A DNA stretch of 64,000 nucleotides from Mesocentrotus franciscanus (taxonomy: Eukaryota > Echinodermata > Echinoidea > Camarodonta > Strongylocentrotidae), in contig CP137666.1 of NCBI GenBank assembly GCA_037976565.1, positions 58,972,125-59,036,124 of the forward strand. The letters run 5' to 3'. The position numbers and the translations under genes were made by a program. Below are positions 33,890 to 46,376 of the stretch, piece by piece. Each line of letters begins with the position of its first letter. Positions within the stretch are counted from its first letter, which is position 1. A model generated the notes under the pieces. The model saw only the letters and a program-made list of their open reading frames with translations, was not told where the DNA came from and searched no databases.

Positions 33890-36800
33890 ATGATGACTCC
33901 TCTCAGGCCTTCCCTCACCTTGAGGTTCCTCCTTGCCCTAAGCTGTGTCTTTTTTCTCCACTGGAGCCTGGTGAGCTGTAACCTCCAGCATGATCCAGGA
34001 AGATCCCGAGACTTAGGTCTCCATGATACAAAAGCAGTCATTGGAAAGTACTTCAACTACAGCATTCCAGATCCAACAGTGAAATTAGCAGAACATAAAT
34101 TCCATTATGAGGTAATATAGGCTTAAAGATTATTGAGAGGCATTTAAATTGGGTTTGAGTTTTATGTGGGTTTAAATATAGGTATGTAAAATAATGATTG
34201 AAGATTAGAGTGGGTTTTGTACTTTTTTTTAGGTTTGTGTCATGAAAAGAAATTTGTTGTTATCAACAAAATTAACAATATTTGAGAGTCATCACCAATT
34301 GATAATAAGGGACAGCCAATTTACATACAGAAGAGGAGGAATGGTGGTCAAATGGGAGAGCCACACATGTAGCAAATTTAACACCATGTAATTCAAGAAG
34401 ATGTGTGTATATAGTAGAGGTGTCGTGGTCGAGTGGATGTGTCACCGGACTGGATCACAAGGTCCGCGGATCGAGTCCCGCCGCTGCACTAATGTCCTCT
34501 GGCAAGACATTAATCTCCATTTGCCACACTCAACCCAGGTGAGGTAAATGGGTACCTGGTAGGATTGTTCCTTGAAATGCACTGCGCTGGTAATATCTGC
34601 CGGAGCTAAAGCAAGGATCATAATTTCCAAAGCTCTTTGGAAGCGCATAGGGACGTTATATAATGTGATATGCGCTATACAAGAACTGAATATTATTATT
34701 ATTATTATTATATAAGCTATTAAAAAGAATTTCATTTTTGTGATGAGGTAAATATAAGATAATTCTTATATTTAACTTATACTTTTCTGTGGAAATCAGT
34801 CTTTTTTTTCTTCTTCAAATCTCACAGGTATCGGAGGTAGGGACCAGCTCCATTCCCACGTGGCTTGTGTTCAACCATACTTCTCACACATTCCATGGAG
34901 TTCCTTTGATCACAGATAAAGGATTCTATCTGATTAAAATATCTTTGATATCTACAACCAATAATGCATCATCTGTCCAAGCCCAAGATGTCTTTGCGAT
35001 TGACATAGATTTTGGAGCATCTCAAGATTTGACCAAGAAGGACGTTTTGGGAAGTGTGGGTGCCAGACCTCACCAGATGTTGTATAAAGTTGAGCAACTG
35101 AGCGAGCATATTGCGTGCAGGAGAAATGAAATAAAGACTCTAATGTCAGTAGTGTTTGATGCTGATATCAACCACTTTAATGGGAGCAGCAGAGTGTCCT
35201 TGATAACCAGATTAGCACCATTTGTTAATCAACCTTTAGAGGAATTCAGCATGAGCTCCAAGCATAGTAGTGTCATTGATAAGTTACAAAAGGATATTGT
35301 GGTCGCGGCTGGTCCAGGTAATATACACAGTGCAGGAAGCAATGAAGGAGTTGTTGTATCCTGGCCGCTTCCCTGTGCAACGCAGAGCCTCATCAACCAA
35401 TTCCCAAAGGTGATGGCCAGAAATATTGCTTCTGGACACTTCAGAGACACTACTGATTATGATGTGATCAGTTGGTATATTTTAAAAGTGAGAGATAGCA
35501 GTGTGAAAGCCAGAGGACGGTCAAAGAGAGAGGCAGGAATGACTGTTGCGCCAACCCCCAAACCTTCACAGACTGTCTCGGTCATTACTGCAACCTCTCT
35601 GCTTTCAATCTCATCCACTGCTCAGTCAATGCAGACTATGCTAACATTATCTGTGGTATCAACTCTTTTATTTTCACCGTCGAGCAGTGATCAGACAGTG
35701 TCAGTCTTTTCAAGCAGTATGTCTGGATTTGTATTGTCAACAACTCCACTGGATTTTTCCTCTACGCAAATTTCTCTGTACATTCCATCTGAATCTCTAC
35801 ACACTTTAACAAGTATTGGAACAGAAAGCATACAGCCATCTCTTTCACAGTCGCCTTTCATGACAAGTCTTTCAAGTTCTTTTCTATTGCCTACAACTGA
35901 CTTGTTTAGTTCATCAATGCAGATATCACTGCTCTCTCCTACATCCCAGCAAAGAAGCACTTTGTATACCTCCTACCAAACACCAATGTCCTCGACTGTG
36001 GATAGTTCAGAGTCTACAATAGGATCTGTGAGTTCCTCTATGCTTATGTCAAGTAATGTAATTTCACCTAGTACTTCAGTCTTTCCAAGTTTCCAGAGTA
36101 CAAATGCATTGGTTAGCAGTCCAAGTTTGTTTCAGTCAACCAAAATCATGTCAACTTCATTGCTTGTGACTGAATCACCAAGTATGTCCTCTGATGAATC
36201 TGTTCAAGTATCCTCAACCAGCATTACATCAGTGATTCTCATGTCAACTTCATTGCTTGTGACTGAATCACCAAGTATGTCCTCTGATGAATCTGTTAAA
36301 GTATCCTCAACCAGCATTACATCAGTGATGCTCATGTCAACTTCATTGCTTGTGACTGAATCACCAAGTATGTTCTCTGATGAATCTGTTCAACTATCCT
36401 CAACCAGCATTACATCAGTGATGCTCTATAGTCAATCCACTGCAAGTATGATGTTAGCAACTTCCAGGGAAACTGATATCTCAAGTGTCTTTTCATCTAG
36501 CTTTCTGTCTACCCTTCTGAGCTCTGATCCAGAGACTACTGTCATTCTTCAAACTTCCTCAGATTTCAGGAGTAGAAGTCTCCTTCCATCTACAGAGTTT
36601 CCAAGAATGTCTTCTCTGACTCTTAGTTCAACTCTTGTAGGAACTTCAGAATTTGAGAGTAGAAGTTCCTTTAGATATACTACAACAAAGATATCAAAAC
36701 CGCCCCAGACTCCTCCAACATCTTCTGGTAGCACTTTGCCATCAATGCAGTCATCATTTTCTTCACAGATATTGACCACTTCCCTTCTGTCATCCACTGG

Positions 36801-39800
36801 ATCTGTTCAGACATCAAGTGGTCTAACATCAACTTCATATGTTGAGACGAATTCAGGAGGATCAATTACCCCAATTTTGTCAACAGAAACTCCATTGTCT
36901 TCACAAATACAGAGCAGTTTCTTTTCAACAATGAGCATCACAGCATCTTATCAAACCTTGAGTTCTTCAGAAATATATTTGACACGAGATGTCTCAACAG
37001 CTAGTACTGTGTTTTCTACCTCACACAGTCTGAGTGAAATCCAGTCATCTGAGATTTTTCCAAGTATGACTCCCACAGCAACCATATCACCCTCAATCAC
37101 CATGTCATCCAATTTTTCTGCAAGCCCTGGAACATCATCCACTGCATCATCAATAAGTACAGTCATCTCTGTATCAGACACTTCAAACCAGCTGGTGCCG
37201 TCCACCCTGGAAATGACACCATCTACATCAGGTATGATTTCCTCAAGTATTGTGGTACCTGATGCAACTTCTGTGTCGTCACTGATTGGAGTGTCCACAC
37301 TTTCCAGCACTGAGGATATCACAGTATCTTCCAATTTACTCTCTGATAATCTCTCTGGCACTAGTAGTTTCTTAAACATCACCTCTCTATCAGAATTTCT
37401 GTCCTCAACAATGTCTCCTGAAATATCCCTGCCTCCTAGTCTGTCATCTGAAAGCCCTTATTTGACACAAAGTTTTCTACAGACTACTGGACTATCAGCA
37501 TCCACTTCATTTCCCTTTCCCTCTACCACCTCACTCATAAGCACATCCGAAATGATATCTCAGATACAGTCATCATACATTTCAAGTGGAATTGTGGGAA
37601 CTAGTGCAACGGGGACCGGAATGACAATGATCCCAACAACTTTTCTACAAACACCTGCCATTTCTACAGTAAGTGCTGTAACAACTCTTGTGTCTGGAGT
37701 ATCAACTTCTGCCTCACACCTATCTTCAGGCACACCTATTCTATCAGAAAGTTCACTTATGTCACTGCGTAGCTCAAGTGCAAGCGAGTTCCCTGTTCTT
37801 AGCACAAGTATGGCACCATCACTTTCATCTACAACGTTTGTAAGTCCTTCAGCACCTAGTGTCTCTCTTGGACCCTCAGAACAAACTATGACAGTCAGTC
37901 AGGACTCGACTGTTTTTTCAGCAACCTCACAGATAACAACTTCAGAGATATCAAGTGCAAGTGATTTTCCAATTTTGAGCACAAGTCTGACACCATCACT
38001 CTCTTCTTCATCATTACCAAGTTCCTCAACACCCAGTGTTTCTTCCACAAGTGTTTCACTCTCCAAACAAAGCACGACTGTCAGCCAGAAAACACTCACT
38101 TTCTCAACATATTTGCTTTCCACACTGTACAGCTCAAGTGCAAATGATTCTCCAGTATATAGTACATTTGGGACAGCAACATTTTCATCTGTATCATTTG
38201 GAAGCTCCACAGCACCTGTTGTTTCTTCTGTGAGTGACTCTCTTGCACCCTCTGAACTTACCAATTCTGCCAGTCAGGTAACCACAAGTCTTGGATTAGA
38301 ATCTGATTACAGCTCAACAACATTGTTCTTTTCAGAATCCCAAAGTGAAACACCAACATCGTCTTTCTTTGGAACATCTGCTAGTCAGCAATTTACATCT
38401 TCACCCAGTGCCATCATAGGGTCATCTTTCCTACAGTCAAACATGCTGTCTTCTACAGTTGTCCAGCCATCGATATCATCATCATTCATGTCAACATCTT
38501 TTATCATTTCCCCAAGTACGCAGTACAGTTCTACAACCCAAACAGTATATTCTCTCACATCTTCAGCAACACCAGATCTCCTGAGTAGTTTCTCTGACTC
38601 TCAGACCACTTCTGTCCCATCCTTAATGACCCGTTCTGTACCTGTGACAGAGAGTTCCAGGTTCTTCTCATCAACTCAAGAGATAGTCAAGAGCTCCTCA
38701 CCTAGTCCTACATCTTCATCATCAGTTCCTTCCACGTCAGAGGTGCTGCCATCCACCACTATCATGTTGTCCTCTAGTCCTGCTCTTCCACAGACATCTT
38801 CTACAGCTGGCCAGACTTCAGTACTCTCTTCTCTTCCCAGCTCAGATGTTTCCTTGCCGATGTCAACACTTCTTGTGTCTACCTCCGACATTAAACCAAC
38901 TCCATCATACTCCAGTCAAGTTGGAGTTGTGTCCACTCCAGTTGTTACCACTCAACCAGCAACAACTACGACAGAAACCACAACAGGTAACTATAATTTA
39001 TTCTGTTCAATTTCATGTGAGCTTTTTCTTTTCTTGTTGTTGGTCTCATTCTAAAGATTGAAAACCTCCTTTAAGTCATACATTGTAATAATGATTGACA
39101 ATAGTTAACGTTCTTATAATGAATGTGAGAAAGGAAGAAAAATTTATATTTGTCCTTGCGGATGTCCATTGGGTACCTGTATGAGTCAATATGAGTGTTT
39201 TATGTGACCCATATAAAGGATGAAAGAACCTCTAACAATTATTTCATTGTTATTTAATCATTGGATTGTAATTTTTACCTGTTGGCATTTTATTCGCATT
39301 CATGCCATAAAACTTCTTTTTTGTTTACCTACACAGAGCCTGAGAACCAGGCTCCAATCATCCAGCATCCCATCGATGAGATCCGTGTGGCACTAGGAGA
39401 TGTTCTACAGTTCTCCATCCCAGAAGACACTTTCCTTGATCCAGAAGATGGTTTGACCTTTGACCTTCAGCTTGACCTGCTCACAACGGACAACCAGCCA
39501 GTGAGTCTGTCCCACTGGCTTCAGCTAGTTAATAATCAGCAGACCCTAGCTGGTGTACCTTTAGACAGCAACCTCACAATCTTTAGAAATGAGTATCTCT
39601 TGTCGGCAACAGATTCAGAGGGGCTGGTGGCATATGATGCATTTGTTGTCAAAGTGCAAGAACGATCTTTGGAGTATAATCATGAATTTGTCATCACCCT
39701 TGAGAATGATTTCCAAAGTTTTGTGGATGACAGTCAAAACATTGTTTCTCTGTGTGGTGATGTTGCCAGTTTTCTCAAAGATCAAAACACTGATGCCTTC

Positions 39801-40595
39801 AGTGTTGCTTCATTAGCTGAAGGATCTGTAGTCATGACATATTCCAACAAAACCATTCCAACAAAGTATTGTGACTATGAAACCATTGATAATGTATTTA
39901 GCAGCCTGGCTTATTCAAATGGAACACCAACAAGTGCCTTTCAAGATGCTCTATTGCCAAACAATGCCGTTACAGATATTGAAAGGATATTTTCAAATCC
40001 ATGTTCTGTGACAACTGTGTCAACTGTGACCAATGTGACAGAGTTCTCTGAGACAGAGACCAACCTCCTTCTGGTGACAGTACTTTCAGCATCTCTAGTG
40101 TCTTTCCTCTTGCTGATCTGTTTCCTCATCTTCTGCTGCTGCTACAAGCGCAAGAGAGGCGGGGAGGAGTTCTTGCTGCGGGAAGAGAAACCGATCTACG
40201 CAAAGAATCGCAAGCCCATCTACCTAGACGGAGAGCTCAATGATACAGAACCCCGTGGAGCTTCGCATCCTGTCATTCTCCCTATCGACGTTGACCCTGT
40301 CAAGTCATCTCAGCCTTTTAAGCGCAAACCTCACAAATCCTCCAGTGAGCTAAGGCCACCACCACCTCAGTACAGGCTGCCCGACTATGCTCAGGTGAAC
40401 CTAGGCTTTGATGACTTTGAGAATGACTTTGAGAATAACTTGTATGAAATGGAACCTCCAACATACACTTCTCAACCTGTTCTCCTTGATGAAGCTGACT
40501 CCAAATCACTTGATGATAGACCTTCGCCTCTCTACAGGTTACCACCACCATACCAGTCCCAAGATAGAGGATTCTTTGAAGAATCGGACATTTGA
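33890..40595 (+). CDS. DAG1: Dystroglycan with a giant mucin-like region, 3 coding exons
   Basis: Exons 33890-34111, 34828-38986 and 39337-40595 join in frame to 1879 residues (human: 895). Order: signal peptide (about 1-30); cadherin-like domain with PTWLVFNHTSHTFHGVP and TDKGFYLI; S6-like domain to about 300; RSKR (305-308), a furin-type site where human has RVRR; Ser/Thr-rich mucin region (about 309-1460); second cadherin-like domain with PEDTFLDPEDG; SEA-like domain with the Gly1623-Ser1624 autocleavage pair; Cys1639 and Cys1683; transmembrane helix (about 1704-1727); cytoplasmic tail with PPQY, PPTY and terminal PPPY (1863-1866) for dystrophin WW/EF binding. Gly-Ser to Cys (16) and Cys to Cys (44) spacings equal those I recall for human G653/C669/C713. 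The protein links laminin to the cytoskeleton. The first in-frame ATG is 33890; 33893 is a second Met. The upstream part of the frame starts at TTG. Confidence 0.95.
34418..34711 (+). mobile_element. tRNA-derived SINE in dystroglycan intron 1
   Basis: A tRNA-like head carries an A box (TGGTCGAGTGG, 34426-34436) and a B box-like GGATCGAGTCC (34468-34478). The body has AAGCTCTTTGGAAGCGCATA and GCGCTATACAAGAAC, and the tail is an ATT repeat (34691-34711). Plus orientation. RNA polymerase III promoter boxes plus a triplet tail define it. It is not a free-standing tRNA gene. Confidence 0.85.
36148..36426 (+). repeat. Three 93 bp in-frame tandem repeats in the mucin exon
   Basis: Units begin at 36148, 36241 and 36334, each encoding 31 residues that start MSTSLLVTESPSM and contain SDESV and SSTSITSV. 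Identity is very high, so the array expanded recently. Looser ~60-residue repeats (SSASDFPILSTS type) lie further on at about 37760-38290. Confidence 0.9.
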
Positions 40596-42140
40596 ATAAA
40601 TGCTGTCTTTGCTCATAAAATTGAAAAATGATCACAAAATTCTTTTGTGATGAAGATTTTATTATACATGTCTCTTTTTGGAGTATCCTTGGAGCAGAAC
40701 ATTACTTCAGAAATAAAGATCTATTTTTGGACTAATTTGTTAAGGTGAAATTAGACAGTACTTAAACTTGTTCACACATGATGCAATAAACTAGCATTGC
40801 AGAATAAAAACCATTTCACATAAATGAATAGCAAGAGGAGGTAAGAACAGGCTCCTGAGCATACTCACTTATCTGTGCATTACAAGATATAGAAATGTCA
40901 GGTGCACTACATTATATTTTTTGTTTTGAGAGGGTGACAAATGGGATTAAGGATTATTAGTTTTTGCATGTAAAAGTAGCATCCGTCACTGCAGTGTGGT
41001 TTAGCAATTACTCTTTGCATATTTAATTAGGTTGCTTGACAAAATATAATGGCACAAAAAGACGCATTTGAAATGCAAAAGGCTTAATAATTGGTGATGT
41101 TTGTAAATAAAAAGTCTTTTTTATGCATATCTGAATGAAAGTCATTAAGCCTAATCAAGATAAAAACATGCATGAACCAGCTCCATATTAATATTGAGGT
41201 TATAGCTCTGTGATCAAATTATGATTTTCATGATTTATGCATTTTGCATTCCGGACACATAATTTCGTGCCACTACATTACATCTTAACCATTATTTGTT
41301 TCCATATCTAGGATAAAAATGATGGACGTAAACTCTTTGCATGACAAATGCTTCTCCTTGACTGTAGAAATGTCATGATATCTATATTTCTTTTAAATCT
41401 TTGCAGTACATGCTAGTGTCACTATGTCCGTATTTACATGTATTCTCCTATGGAATATTGACTTGCTACTTCCGGACTATATTTCGTTATTTATTCTTTA
41501 GAAATTGTTGTCTCAGACATGTGCAGATCAGATTCAGATGTAAATGTCAATGATGAACAATGAAAAGATTTTAAAGTAGAAAAAGCCCTTCACATCGAAT
41601 ACTTCAATGCAATCAGTTATGATACAAATTGTAAATGCCCAGTCTTAAGGTAAAGATATAAAAGGATATACAATAGATGTCTTCATCAATAAAATATACA
41701 TTACAGCAGCTGAACATATCAACAAAACAAAAAAAGGAATACTGAAGTTTCAAGATTAATTTTTCAAAAGTCTTATTAGAATAGCCAATTAGATTCAAAA
41801 TTGTTATTATGTAGAAATTATCCCACTGAAAGTGTAACAATGTTGCATACTGATCATGACCCCAAGTACATTCTTGTAGTTATTGTCATCGAGTAGTCTG
41901 TTCATTCCACTAAATTCTGGCTTCTAGTTTTTCTATTTATATCATGTAATGATATGAAACTTCCATTGAGTAGGTCCTTCAGTTCAATGTCTACTTCTTG
42001 AAGCATAAAACATTCCAACCCAGCAAAATTAGCAATAAGTAATCCATTGTATGTATTTTAATCATGAGGAAGTTTAAATATGATTTCCATCTGATTTTAT
42101 AAGGCCACAGCCTTCTAAAGAGCCTTCTAAAGTCTTAATG
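40596..42140 (+). other. Dystroglycan 3' UTR and flank
   Basis: AATAAA strings at about 40710, 40785, 40804 and 41105 follow the stop and could end the transcript. No other gene is seen. The small minus-strand frame at 41613-41840 has no domain. Confidence 0.5.
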
Positions 42141-42159
42141 CATGCATATTTCACATTCT

Positions 42160-42450
42160 TAATCTTTCTCTACACCTTTTGTCCTTGCCCTCTCCTTCCT
42201 CCATTTCTTTCAATCTCCTCTTTTTTTCTTCTCCTCCTCTTTTTTTCCTTAATTTTTTCTTCTTCCCTCTCTCTCTCTCTCTCTCTCTTTTCTTCTTCTC
42301 TTTCTTCTTTTTCCACTCTTTCTCTCTCTTATTCTATTTCCTCCCTATGCTCCTCTCTCCTTTTCTTTGTTTCTTTCTTATTCTTCTTCTTCCTCTTCTT
42401 TTCTTCTCCCTTTTCTTCTCCTGCTTCCTATCATTCCTCTCGTTCCTGTT
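42160..42450. repeat. Pyrimidine-rich tract with CT microsatellite
   Basis: Nearly pure C/T on the plus strand, with a CTCTCTCTCTCT run at about 42268-42289. The two overlapping Ser/Phe/Leu-rich open frames are translation artefacts. Confidence 0.85.
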
Positions 42451-43603
42451 CCCTTTTTATGCTTAATTCATTGTTCATACTTGTTCAACAGCTTTTGTAT
42501 GAATGTAAAGTTTAGATAAAATTTGTTTGTTTTCTTTATGATGTTACTTACACATTAGTCACATGTATTGTTTCTAAATTCTTTATATCCATTTCACATT
42601 TATGTAACATCGTCTGTTTGTAGCCACAATGGCATTGATTAATATTATCTTGACATGGAGTTAACGCCCTTAACAGACCGTTAATATCTTTGTACATTAT
42701 GTATCACGTAATCCATTATGAATAATATGAAGTGTTAGCCCTGCATTGTTAATATTAAAACATAACCTGGGCTTTTTCTCTTTAATACACTTTTTTGTAG
42801 TATCTATACAAGTGTATGTACTATTACTTCCTTTGTTAATAATCATGATTGTTAATAAAGTGATATTGAAACAAAAAGTAAAATACACATCATGGGATCT
42901 TTATACCACTTGAAGTGTAAGATATTTCAGACCAGCTAAAAATAGTAATGAGTAATCCAGGATCTATTTAAAACATGAGAAATCAGAAAGACGACTGCTT
43001 CATGATTTTATGAGTGAAAAGATATTTAATTATTAATTGCTAACTTCTTGAAATGATAGTCATTTAAACCCATCATATTTGTGATCGTTGCTGGCCTGCA
43101 TTTCAAACTTGAAGTAGATTTATAATTGCTACATGATTTTATGAGGACTATGTAAGTGAATAAGAAATGATACGGTAATTTCACACCCAGACATGTTTAG
43201 ATGGAACTTAATTTTTTTTAAATTGGGCTAAAAAACTTTTTGTTCACACTTACTCATGCTGCTACAACTTTAGTGAATTATAGGATTATTGAACAGTACT
43301 CTTAATCGATTTGTAGGTTACATTCATGTAGTCTATTTTACTTGTATTTATGGTTTTATTGATATATAAACATATAATCCTTTTTTTACAGGGCCAAAGC
43401 TATTTTATACTGTAAAATTTGCTTCACTTTTAAAAATCCCAACATTATTGAACAGTACTCTTTATTCATTTAGTATGCAATACTACATAATCACGTTGTG
43501 TATAATATGTTAGTTGTATATATTGTTTGTATGTATTCTGTTTTTAATTTGATAATCATGTGAACATATATAATTCGTGATTATTTTATATATGAAGTTA
43601 TGG
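42451..43603. other. AT-rich intergenic stretch, no gene seen
   Basis: No open frame with recognisable homology and no clear repeat boundaries. TATTGAACAGTACTCTT occurs twice, at about 43288 and 43447. Confidence 0.4.
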
Positions 43604-44330
43604 TTAAAGGGAAATCCAACCTTAATACAGTCAAACCTGCTTTAGTAACCACCTGTCTGCAAAGACCACAATTTTTGTTTCCCTTGAAAATGGTTTCTCA
43701 TTGAAACATTAACTGAAGGAACCTATAAAGGCCACTTTTCTTGTCTCCCTTGGGTGGTCTTTATAGACAGGTTTCACTGTATTAAACTACTCCAAAATAT
43801 AGCAGAAAAATCAGAGGAGATTGGTGAAAGTTTGAACAAAATCAGACAAAAATGAAAAAGGTTATGAAGTTTTGAATTTTTAATCACTATATGGATGGGC
43901 ACTTCTAATTGGCTGAATCGGCAGTCTCACTGTGACGAAGTGCTTGAAAACTTTCCCATTTATTCTAACGCACAAAATGACAAAATGTCAATTTTTCAAA
44001 ATGTATGACTCGGGAGGATCTTTTCTTTATAGAGAACCTTAATAATATATGTTACCCACAACGTATTTTGAGTAGCGCCCAAGGGAGATGGCACTAAGGA
44101 GAAAAACATTAATTTATTATATTTTTGTATATACGACAAATGGGAGAGTTGCTGTCAATATGTCACAATTCAGTGACCAAATTTCCAATTAGCGATTCAC
44201 ATTCAGTTATCTCATATTTAAAATAGTCATAACTTTCTTGTTATTTCAAACTTTCGCCGTTCTGTTCCTCTTATTTTTCTGCTTTCATACAAATTAAATT
44301 ACCGTATTACAAATTTGGATTGCCCTTTAA
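43604..44330. mobile_element. TTAA-flanked element interrupted by a MITE
   Basis: The left end TTAAAGGGAAATCCAACCTT and right end GGATTGCCCTTTAA are inverted repeats with TTAA at both borders. Internal motifs (GCAGAAAAAT, GTGAAAGTTTGAACAAAATC) match the family at 21259 and 63065. A CAGTCAAACCTG MITE has inserted 20 bases inside the left end. Confidence 0.7.
43628..43779. mobile_element. CAGTCAAACCTG MITE, second copy
   Basis: Starts CAGTCAAACCTGCTTTAGTA and ends CAGGTTTCACTG, flanked by TA on both sides. It shares AATGGTTTCTCATTGA and the GGTGGTC...ATAGACAGG end with the copy at 31733. It is nested in the TTAA element. Confidence 0.7.
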
Positions 44331-44734
44331 GTTCAGATTTTTTCAAGATGAAACAAACAAAATGCTCCTATAACTATTCTTGCCTTTAATGATGGTCATT
44401 AGAGTTTGTTGCCTTGTAGTGTGAAGTAGCATTTGTTACTCAGAAAATATATATGCATGTACATTGTGTCCTAATAAGCTTTATCCACCGTTTTCACCTT
44501 GATACTTACTGTAGAATCCCTCCTAGATTCGGCCTACTGTCGTTCAGTGATGTACATTCGTACAAGTACTAATTTGATAATGATTGTACATGTATATGGA
44601 ATGGAGTGATGGGCGAATGATATTCATTAGTAAAAGCAAACAAATCAAAACCGCATATAGATCTTTGCTTGTACTTTTATTTTACATTCCATGAAATATA
44701 TTGATATGTAATAGCTGCATGTACTTCAATAGAG

Positions 44735-44893
44735 AAGAGAGAGAGAGAGAGAGAGAGGGGGAGAGAGAGAGAAAGAGAGATTGAAATAGTTGGGTGGGGG
44801 ATGGGTACGATGGTGAAAAGGGAGAATTTCATAGCATTGAGAGGAGATTGAGTGAGAGAGAAATAGAGAGGTACGGAGAGAGAGAGAGGGAGA
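44735..44893. repeat. GA-rich microsatellite region
   Basis: GAGAGA runs at about 44737-44782 and 44876-44893 within purine-rich sequence. The two minus-strand Ser/Leu-rich frames here are low-complexity artefacts. Confidence 0.75.
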
Positions 44894-45760
44894 GGGGTGT
44901 ATAAGCATGTGTACATGTCAAATATACACCATATCGAGATGAGAAGTACATAGTATTTTACAAAGATTAATGAATAGAATATGGATAAGCTTGGTAAACA
45001 AAATTCCGTATTAACCCCCCTTTTGTTAGGGAGGGTGGGCGTAGGGGTGGGGAGAGCCGACCTGCATGATGAAGTGGAGTAGTTCCACACATGAGTCAGA
45101 ACCAAGTTATATTTTAAAACATGAATGGGATACTGTATTCAGCCTGTCACAGAGGGAAAACAAATCCCAGAAGGGCGGAGGATTGGAGCAACGATGACAG
45201 AAAATATGAATGCGAGAAGCTTATAGGAGGGGATAAAATTGCTTACTTGATTCAAAATGGATTAAAACAAGAAACGAGAAAAAAGCCATTTCAATAAAAC
45301 TCAATATATTTGTCATCCGATGTATTTTTACTTACTGGCTTCACTTAAATAACTTTGCTAATTTGCTGACACCGATATGTAATAATTCTAAATTATAGAA
45401 TAGTTTAAAAATAATAATGTAGTATTATATCATTTGCTCACTATGTTTTTCTCTGCATTACTTTTTTGTGGTCGTATAGCTGCATGTTATCACATCGGTT
45501 TTCCTTTAAACCCAATGTACAATTATGGTTTGGGATCAGAAAGTGCACCCACTTCCTTTTGTGCCTATACCTATATAATTTTTGTTCACTTCAATCATAG
45601 AACATCATATTTCACTCACCCCCCCCTTTTTTTTTTTGGGGGCTAGTCCGCCCGTGAGGGGAGGCTTCATTCCCCCTGGATATGCCAATGCAACATGTGC
45701 TAACGAAGACTTCAGACGAAAGGAGAACAGTAGGAAAAACACAGTTCGATGAGATTGTCT
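44894..45760. other. Intergenic stretch, no gene seen
   Basis: No supported gene. A C/T/G homopolymer block lies at about 45619-45643, followed by GGGGCTAGTCCGCC. This may be the edge of a degenerate inverted-repeat element. Confidence 0.35.
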
Positions 45761-45895
45761 TTAAAGGGGAAGTCCACCCTGACATTAAGTTGGTTTTAAT
45801 AGAAGCAGAAAAATGAGAAAAACAGGTCAGTGAAAGTTTGAGCGAAAACTGATTAAAAATAAGAAAGTTATTAATTTTTTGAAGGTGCGATCAAT
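45761..45895. mobile_element. Truncated TTAA-family element
   Basis: TTAAAGGGGAAGTCCACCCT, then AATAGAAGCAGAAAAATGAG and AAGAAAGTTATTAATTTTT match the left part of the 21259 and 63065 elements. I see no matching right end downstream. Confidence 0.6.
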
Positions 45896-46199
45896 CAAAC
45901 ACAATTTGCCAAATCTGTTACTAACTTGCGAGGTCTCCTCCAATTTGCCCTGTACTAAAAATCTTCAAAAATGTTCAATCATACATTCACCCTAAACATA
46001 GCTATTGCAAATATGTTTTTAAACAATCCCTGTATAAAACAAGTCCATTCTGTCATCAATAACTTGAAGTTTTATGAAATTTTCTGTAGAGAGCAAATTG
46101 TTGTCATGAACATTTTCTGGAATATATTTAAGTTGGTATTGTCTGTTTGGAGCCAGGGGAGTACAAATAATACAAATAATTCCTCTGGCTCTCAACAGA

Positions 46200-46376
46200 G
46201 AGATTGAATTATATTACATTGTTATGTTATTTATGTTATTTGTAGTTATTTGTTTATGATATGTTAATGTATTGTTATATTTTATACCAATGTGAGTCGT
46301 AAGACGATTTTTATTCCTTCCTTTTATTTGTGCATGACAATAAAGAAATTCAATTTAATTCAATTCAATAACACCG
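46200..46376 (+). mobile_element. 3' end of a CR1/L2-like retroelement
   Basis: The stretch ends GACAATAAAGAAATTCAATT followed by repeated AATTCAATT, meaning an AATAAA signal running into a short-period tail. A small hairpin (GAGCCAGGGGA/TCCTCTGGCTC, about 46150-46192) precedes it. Its class is tentative. Confidence 0.4.

Noticed and set aside
34418..34492. Possible tRNA gene
   Set aside because: The A and B boxes belong to a SINE head: it continues into a SINE body with an ATT tail, and the B box is not canonical.
36951..38264. Several 80-140 residue minus-strand frames inside the dystroglycan mucin exon
   Set aside because: They arise because Ser/Thr codon runs read in reverse give few stops. 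No splice context or homology was seen.
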